A stretch of DNA of 64,000 bases from Heterostelium album PN500 (Eukaryota > Evosea > Eumycetozoa > Acytosteliales > Acytosteliaceae): contig NW_008805089.1 of assembly GCF_000004825.1 (NCBI RefSeq), positions 124,001-188,000 on the forward strand. The letters run 5' to 3'. Shown one piece after another: positions 56,917 to 64,000 of the stretch (positions within the stretch are counted from its first letter, which is position 1; the number at the start of each line of letters is the position of its first letter). The notes below the pieces were generated by a model. That model was not told the DNA's origin, made no database searches, and was given only the letters and a program-made list of their open reading frames with translations. The translations under genes and the position numbers were made by a program.

Positions 56917-57646
56917 AATTAAAAAAAACCAAAACAAAACAAATAACAACAAATCAATGATAATAATAATAATCATACATCATTCAAATAAAATTGTAAA
57001 CAAAAAAAAAGTAAAAAAAAAGAATAATATTTATCCAAAACATTTTTTTTTTCTATCTTTTATCTTAAGCTAGGTTTAAAACAACAACAATCACAATGTT
57101 TACTTAAAGTTCAACGGACTGGAACAAACTGCTTAGTGTAAAAGGTGAGATCAAAAAAAAAAACGTAACATTATTGTGATTATTGTAATTTTAATAATTA
57201 ATATGAAATTTTTAAAAAACAAAAACAGTTTTATTGACAAAAAAAGGTATTTAATCATTAATTAGTATCTATTCTTTACAATTTATTATACTTCTTCATT
57301 ATTCTGATATTATTCCCAGATCTAATTCTCAAAAGAAGTCATAAAAATATTATTTGAAGGAACATCAATATTTCATTGATCATTTTATAAATTTTCTTAA
57401 TATTTTTGATCATTTATTAAATAAAAAGATAAATAAATAAAAAAATATCTTTATTAAAAAGATATATTTTTTGATTGTAATAAATTTACATTTTTATAAC
57501 AACTAAAAAACAAAAATTTGAATTTTTGAACTTCTTGAATTTTGTTTTTTTTGAAAAAAAGATTGGTGATCTCATTGTTGATTGTTTATTTTATAATTAA
57601 TATTTCTTTTATTTTATTTATATTTATATTTATATCATCATCAAAG
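56917..57646. other. intergenic, AT-rich
   Basis: About 730 bp. A short GC-richer patch at 57105-57147 (CAACGGACTGGAACAAACTG) is the only departure from A/T-rich sequence. CSTF2 promoter at its end. Confidence 0.5.
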
Positions 57647-59269
57647 ATGGCAACGAGAGCAACAAATTCTAAAAGTGTATTTGGTAAGTATCATTATCAT
57701 TGATTACTATATTGATTATTATTGTTATAATTATTGAAACTAACTATCTGACAAACAAACAAACATATGAATGTTTATGGTGGTTTAGTTGGTAATATAC
57801 CATATGATGCAACAGAGAAAGAACTGATAGATATATTCTCAGAGGTCGGTAGAGTTGTTTCGTTCAGAATGGTGGAGGACAGAGATACAAAGAAACCAAA
57901 GGGTTATGGATTCTGTGAGTATCTCGATCAAGAGACTGCACAGTCTGCTATTAGAAACTTGAACAACCGTGAGTTGAACAAACGTAATCTCAGAGTATCA
58001 TATGCCGACAACGAGAAGGCAAACGAACTGGCATCTGCACTTGGACTGGGTGTTGTACCCGTCGGTGGTGGCGGTGGTAACGAATCAAACGCATCAATAA
58101 GATCGATAGGTGGTAGTAGTGGTTACGATCAACAATCTCAACAACAACAACAACAACCAATGAATCCGCAACAAATGAATATTAATCCACAACAAATGGG
58201 AATGAATCCGCAACAAATGAATCCACAACAACAACAACAACAAATGATGGGTTTGAATCCACAACAACAGCCAATGAATCCACAAATGAATCCACAGCAA
58301 CAACAGCAACCAATGAATCCGCAACAACAACAACAACAAAAGGATGGATTACAAAATATTATAGAGAATACAAATGTTACACAATTGTTTGATGTTATGA
58401 CAAAGATGAAGCAATTGATTCAACAGAACCCAGAGAATGCAAGACAGATGTTGGTGTCGAATCCACAGTTATCGTTGGCGTTGTTACATGCCCAGGTAGT
58501 TCTTGGTATGATTAATCAAAATACTGTGCAGCAATTGATTGCAATGAATCCAAAACAACAACAACAACAGCCAATTAATCCACAACAACAACAGATGAAC
58601 CAACAACAACCAAATCCACAACAGCAACAATTTAATCAACCATCTTCACCTATTTTCCAACAACAACAACCTCAGGTTAATCCACAACAAATGGGTATGC
58701 AGGGTGTAGCTACACAAATGGGAGGTGTTGCGCCACAGATGGTTGGAGGTATGAACCGAGGTGGTGTAGGTGTGGGACCGATGGGGCAAATGGGTGGAAT
58801 GATGCAAACTGGTGGCAATATGAATGCTATGCAAGGCGGTGTAGGACCACAACAAATGGGAATGAATCCACAACAACAGCAAATGGGAATGAATCCACAA
58901 CAACAACAACAGATGGGTATGAACCCACAACAGATGGCTATGATGGGGCCAGGTATGCAACCACAAAATATGAATCCACAACAAATGGCAATGAATCCAC
59001 AACAACAACAGATGGGTATGAATCCAAATCAACAGCAACAGATGGGAATGAATCCACAACAACAACAACAGATGCAAGCAGGAAACATTCCACCACCACC
59101 AAACATCTCACCGGCAGCAATGAACAACTGGAATCAACTAAGCGCACAACACCGACAGTTTGTGCACTACGTACTTAATTTGACACCACAACAATTCCAA
59201 CAGGAAATACCACCAGGGAACCGTGAAAAAGTACTAAATATAATAAATTTGTACAGAAGTGGAAATTAA
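57647..59269 (+). CDS. cstf2: cleavage stimulation factor subunit 2 (CstF-64)
   Basis: Exon 1 (57647-57683, [12 protein letters not shown]) and exon 2 (57789-59269) give 505 aa. The intron splits the first RRM strand: [20 protein letters not shown] continues with [20 protein letters not shown] and [17 protein letters not shown], including both RNP motifs. The hinge ([18 protein letters not shown] ... [20 protein letters not shown]) binds CstF-77/symplekin. Repeated MNPQQ(Q) units (about residues 125-195 and 365-440) replace the MEARA-type repeats of animals. The C-terminal three-helix domain ends [20 protein letters not shown]. It recognises the GU-rich element downstream of poly(A) sites. 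Confidence 0.95.
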
Positions 59270-59678
59270 AAAATATATTATATATATTCTATATAGAATT
59301 AAAATCATACTATTTCCAGTTTTTTTTATTTTATTTTCTTTCAATGTCACTAACTAGAGTTTCCAAGGATTACATTTAATTTCAATGCATAACACTTTTA
59401 ATTCAACAATAAATGTTTTTTAAATAATTTTCTTTATAATTTTACTTTTATTACTAAAGTTGATAGTACATGTTTTTTAAAAAAAACAATAAGAAAAAAA
59501 ATTAACCGTTAAAAAAAATGATTCATTTCCAAAAATTCAAATTTTTTGATGATCAAAATTGACATTATTTTAATCTAGTTTAAACTAATATATTCAATAT
59601 TGTTGTTTAATGTAATTTATACTTGTTTATATTCATATTATTTATTATAGTTATTATAAAAGTTTTGTTTGTTTAGAA
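59270..59678. other. intergenic, AT-rich
   Basis: About 410 bp. Poly-A/T runs; no other feature recognised. Confidence 0.5.
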
Positions 59679-62600
59679 ATGTCATCATCGTTTGATGAAA
59701 ATAACAATGATGATGACGTAAGAAGAAGAAAAAGAGAGAAGAAAATAGGTAGTGCAACTGATGATGCAAATGACGATGAAGATGGCAAAGAAGATAAAGA
59801 AGATGACGATGAATTATATCAACCATTGGATGATGTTTACTATTCGTTGGAGATTGATGCCGAGGACTATGCCGTGCATGTTCAACGTGCGGAACGCGAA
59901 GCAGAGAGCGAACGACATCAAGTAGAGTTGCAACGACGTAAAGACGAAGCGATAGCGCGTCGTCTAGAGCTGCTGGCCGAAGCAAACCGTTTGGAAGCAC
60001 TACGAAACCAACAGGTGGAGATGATCTCGCGCAAAGAGCTGTTGTCCGACCTGTTGGCCAAGCGAAAGCATCAAACCGAGCGGATACACCAATACCGCGA
60101 AGCCAAAGAAGAAGCACTCGAGAATTTCGAGCGGAAACGTGCAGCTGCTCTACAACGACAACAACAATTGCTATTAGAACAACAACAGCAACGACAACTA
60201 CAACTAGAGCAACGGCAACAACAGCAGTTATTATTACAGCAGCAACGACAACTACAACTAGAGCAACAACAACAACAACAACGGCAGCTACAACAAAAAC
60301 AACAGATGTTATTGGAACAACAACAACAACAGTTATTACAACAACAGATGTTAGAACAACAACAACAATTACAGCAACAACAACAACTACAGCTACAACA
60401 ACAGCAACAACAAGAGGAAGAAGAAAGAAGAAGAAAAGAAGCGGAAGAGTTATTATCGAATTCCAACAATAATAATAATAGTAAGAAGAAAACAACAGGC
60501 AAAGAGACAACCGACAGTCAGTAGAGTGTTTCGGAGTTTGTTGACCGACATAAAGACATCGTCAAAGAAATGGACCGGTGCCAAATATGAAGGACAAGAA
60601 GAGTTCTATGATTCGTTGGAGTATGTTTTGAATCAGCTGAAGGACAGTGGCGAATGTTCGTATCCGTTCTTGAATAAGGTAAAGGCGAGTGCTGCACCCA
60701 ATTACTATGAGATCATAAAGAGACCGATGGATCTTGGATTGATGACCAAGAAGCTCAAGAAAATGGAGTATTCGTCACGCGATGAATTCCAATTGGATCT
60801 GTCGTTGATCTTCACCAACTGTCGGGTGTACAATACCGATCCTACCAGTCGGATATTCATTGATCACGCCAATCAACTGGAACGCAAAGCAGTGGAGCTG
60901 ATGAAGCTGGTGAAAGACGTCGACTTTTCACTGCAGAAACTACAGGAGGAAGAAGAACGATCCAAGAAGAAACAACGCACACCTACACTCACCACACCAA
61001 ACACCACCACACCAACCATCAGCTCTTGTCCCTCCACCCCAACATCCAACCCAACCTCACCGGTCAACTCTTCAACTGGTCAAGTATCACCACCCGACAG
61101 TGAAAGTAATCAACCAATTGGACAAACTACATATCAACAACAAACACAACAACAACAACCTCAACAACCTCAACAATCTCAACAACCTCAACAACAATCT
61201 CAACCACAAACAATAAATAATAACAATACACCAGATCAAATAATTTCAAATGATAATAATAATAACAATAATAATAATAATGTAGATATAATAAGTAGTA
61301 GTAATGTTAATATAGAAGATATTAAGATAGAAGAAATTAAGATGGAAGATATTAAGATGGAAGAAATTAAGATGGAAGAGATTCAGATGGAGGATATTGG
61401 TGAAGAACCGGTGGAAGATATTAAACAAACGGAGGAAGAGTTGATGCAGCAGATCGATCAGTTGGATCAGGAATTATCGATTTTTGATCAGTATAAGGAT
61501 TTGAGTGGTGAGATTGAAAGATTGAAGACTAGACTATCACCAGAGATCGTACAGGAAGAAGAGGAGCAGATGGAGATGGAAAGTGAATTACCACCACTGA
61601 TAAAATACAGTGAAGATCATTCGAAAAAGTCGACGGAATGGCGCAATGCCACTAGAGATCTGAGAGTTCGACGACTCGATCATTTGATTGGCCAATCGAA
61701 ACTACCGTTTGAACAACACGACCTGTTCCTACGCACTCCGAAACACATGGAATCATTCTATCGACTCTCAATGCAACAGATATATAGTAAATCACCACTT
61801 TTAAAAGATATTAAACAACAACAACAACAACAATTACAACAACAACCACCACCAAACAACACCATTCAAATTCCAGGTGAATATACACCACTGCAAAAAT
61901 TTGATATTGAAATGATAAACCTGGAAATTGGATTCTTTCCAGAGTATTCACATTGGTCCAATTCCGTTCCAAATATTATGGATCCTTCACTTCCACCACA
62001 AATATGTACAGCTTCAACTACAATCAATAATCATCTTTCAAAATCATATAATAACAATAATAATAATAATATAAATTTAGATTTACAATTCACATCAGAA
62101 AAAAGAGTGAATGCTCTTTTATTTAAATCGATTTCAACTATACTTCAGAATTCTGGATTCATTGGTACTGGACAGGAAGCCTTGAATGTATTGATTGATG
62201 TAGTCGGTTCGTTCATCGCAAATATCGGTCGACTACTCAACCGCTACTCTTCCAACTATTCAATTAAACCACAGAACAGAAACGATAATTTCCAACTACT
62301 CTCACTGGTTCTTCGTCAGCTTGGAATCAAAGATTTCACCACACTCAAAGATTTGAAAGTTGCACAGCCTGTTCCACAAGAATCGAGTAGTGATGACGAT
62401 GCTATTTTCAATCCTCCAGTTAGAGAAGGTTTATTTGGTCATTGCCCAAGTCATATAGACGAACCTGCTGTATGTCATTAATTATTCATTTAAAGAGAAA
62501 TGTGAAAATTAACAACTCTATTAAACTTTAATATTATTATAGGAAATATCATTATTTGTAGATCCAAAACCAAAACAAACTCAACAACAACAACAACAAT

Positions 62601-63403
62601 TTATGATGCAAGTAGCTTCCACTTTGAAACCGATCACTTCAAATTATCAACCGAATCAAGCTCACTTGCAACCAGTTTCATCCATGCACAAACCTATGCC
62701 ATATCAACTACAACAACAACAGATTCTTGCTCAACAACAACAATTGGTACAACAACAACAACATCTCCAGAAACAAATTCAATCACAATTTCAACAACCG
62801 ATTCAAGCTATTCAACAACCAACAACCATTCAACCACAACAACCTCAGCAACAACCACAACAACAATCACAAACAACTCCACAGCCAATTCAACAACCAC
62901 CACAACCGCAGCAACTACAACAACAGCAACAACCACAACATATACCAATTGCACCAAATCAACCAACATCCAATTTACCAGCGGCACCTACACCAGCCAG
63001 TTCAAAGGAAACTCCTCCAAAGGAATCAAAGAAAAAGAAAGCATCGTCAGAACCCAAACAAAAAACACAAAAGCTCAAGAAACAAAAGAAGGAAACCGCT
63101 TCCAAACCACCAGATACTTCCGCTGTCGCAACAGCGGCCACTTCAGTTGTTGGCTCGCAGATTCCAGCTACAACCAATGTTAATCCTCAGACTCCAATCG
63201 AAACCGCTGTGGTAACACCAATCCAAAATATTAATACAGCTTTAACGCCACTTCCACAACCTCCGACTGCACCCGAATCTAAACCAGTTCCTCCGAAACC
63301 AACAGAAGTCAAAGAGAAGAAAAAGAGAGGTCGTCCACATAAGAATGCACAAGCAGCAGCAGCAGCGGCAGCACAGGCTCAAGCACAAGCGAATCAATCA
63401 TAA
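59679..63403 (+). CDS. Spt7-like bromodomain plus histone-fold protein, with an apparent +1 frame change
   Basis: The first frame (59679-60524) encodes an acidic start, a coiled-coil region (EREAESERHQVELQRRKDEA) and a long poly-Q; it stops at TAG 60522. The second frame (from about 60510) immediately continues: VFRSLLTDIKTSSKKW, then a bromodomain (NYYEIIKRPMDLGLMTKKLK, FTNCRVYN), KIEEIKMEDIKMEEIKM repeats, and a bromo-associated histone fold (RVNALLFKSISTILQNSGFI). A 73-nt intron (62470-62542) leads to exon 62543-63403, Gln-rich and ending with an AT-hook-like KKRGRPHKN. Bromodomain plus histone fold is the layout of SAGA subunit Spt7. About 1215 aa in total. The frame change may be a sequencing error, a recent lesion, or true +1 frameshifting at CAG-TAG-A. 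Confidence 0.8.
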
Positions 63404-63457
63404 TAATAATATTATAATTTACTTAATAATATATCAAACCATAAATATTTATTAATA

Positions 63458-64000
63458 TTATTGTAATAAACTTAAAATATCTATTTGCAAATCGTTCTTT
63501 TCGTTTTGTTGTTGTAGTTTGATGAGTTGTTCAATGAGCGGATCTTGTTTGGTGAATCCACAACCTTTCAACTCCAGTGACTTCAAGTTTGGAAGATTGA
63601 AAGCTTGGTATTTACTTTGGTAGATTCCAGGTTGGCTCGTTTCATTGAATGAAAAATTTACATTCTCCACTTGTGACGGTAGTCGGTAGAGGAGAGTGAC
63701 AACACCAAGCTTCGAGAGTTGAGATCTCGACATTCTGATAGTTGTTAGCTTTAGACAGATGGTCAGTGTTGTCGAGAGTGCACTTAACTTTGATCCCATA
63801 TCATTCATTGAAAGATCCAACTTTTGTAACTTCATCAACCTACTTAGCCAATTGAAAGAACACTCCGCTGGGAATTTGATGTCATCCAGTAGTAATGTGT
63901 GAACTTCATCACCAAAACTACTTTCTAAACTGGCACCAATCGGACCAACGAGATTAATAAACTCGGTATATCCATCTTTATCGAATTGATTGTCTCCAAT
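63458..64000 (-). CDS. leucine-rich-repeat protein, C-terminal part (cut by window end)
   Basis: The frame is open from the window edge to TAA at 63458. LRR units: LMKLQKLDLSMNDMGSKLSA, LKLTTIRMSRSQLSKLG, VENVNFSFNET, LPNLKSLELKGCGF, each about 25-29 residues. The region at the edge (GYTEFINLVGPIGASLESSF, LLLDDIKFPAECSFNWL) continues the repeats. Horseshoe-type interaction protein; which LRR subfamily cannot be told without the N-terminus. Convergent with the Spt7-like gene, 54 bp between stops. Confidence 0.85.
   Translation of the reverse strand: MGDNQFDKDGYTEFINLVGPIGASLESSFGDEVHTLLLDDIKFPAECSFNWLSRLMKLQKLDLSMNDMGSKLSALSTTLTICLKLTTIRMSRSQLSKLGVVTLLYRLPSQVENVNFSFNETSQPGIYQSKYQAFNLPNLKSLELKGCGFTKQDPLIEQLIKLQQQNEKNDLQIDILSLLQ

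Noticed and set aside
59638-60510. 290-codon antisense frame opposite the Spt7-like poly-Q
   Set aside because: Val/Leu-rich complement of CAA/CAG runs.

Overview
The window is nuclear DNA of a dictyostelid social amoeba, probably one other than Dictyostelium discoideum. The evidence is AT-rich spacers full of poly-A/T and AAT or CAA microsatellites, and exons that are clearly GC-richer. Introns are short (about 50-110 nt), AT-rich and GT-AG. Poly-Q, poly-N and Thr-rich inserts sit inside conserved proteins. Lineage-typical families are present: FNIP repeats, the ankyrin type with NGHL..VKWLHENR units, tandem small-molecule O-methyltransferases, and retroelements beside tRNA genes. Splice junctions were placed by eye; nearly every multi-exon model closes to a whole number of codons.

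Layout: (1) 1-9 kb holds a SPRY protein (cut by the window edge), a polyprenol reductase, two unknown proteins, a circularly permuted ATP-grasp-like gene with an in-frame stop near its N-terminus, and an M3 oligopeptidase. (2) 9.5-13.1 kb is a greatly enlarged mitoribosomal mS35. (3) 13.2-21.8 kb is a tandem array of four O-methyltransferase paralogues on the minus strand, all with the same three-exon structure, with an alanine aminotransferase inserted on the plus strand. (4) 22.6-24.1 kb is a mitochondrial carrier. (5) 24.2-26.2 kb is a repeat block between a degenerate tRNA-Phe copy and an intact tRNA-Phe: two LINE copies and one non-coding element sharing their 3' tail, all separated by copies of ATAAAACC(AAC). 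(6) 26.6-38.5 kb holds an FNIP/F-box protein, Sec24, a two-TM protein, a spliced 65-aa single-TM protein, tRNA-Thr with a LINE fragment upstream, and a large ankyrin protein. (7) 39.8-44 kb is gene-poor accessory sequence: a LINE ORF2 remnant, a poly(A)-tailed structured segment, tRNA-Lys and gene remnants. (8) 44.1-49 kb holds a secreted PL8-like polysaccharide lyase and a DJ-1/PfpI protein with two tiny exons, followed by a 3.3-kb spacer. (9) 52-64 kb holds a small mitochondrial protein, the spliceosomal helicase DDX46/Prp5, CSTF2, an Spt7-like bromodomain/histone-fold protein split by a +1 frame change, and a leucine-rich-repeat protein running off the end.

Most genes are unconnected housekeeping genes. 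Two regions have system-like structure. The O-methyltransferase array resembles the families that modify polyketide signals such as DIF-1. All three intact tRNA genes have non-LTR retroelement remnants on their 5' side, as expected for tRNA-gene-targeted retrotransposition. No virus-derived element, CRISPR array or rRNA gene was recognised.
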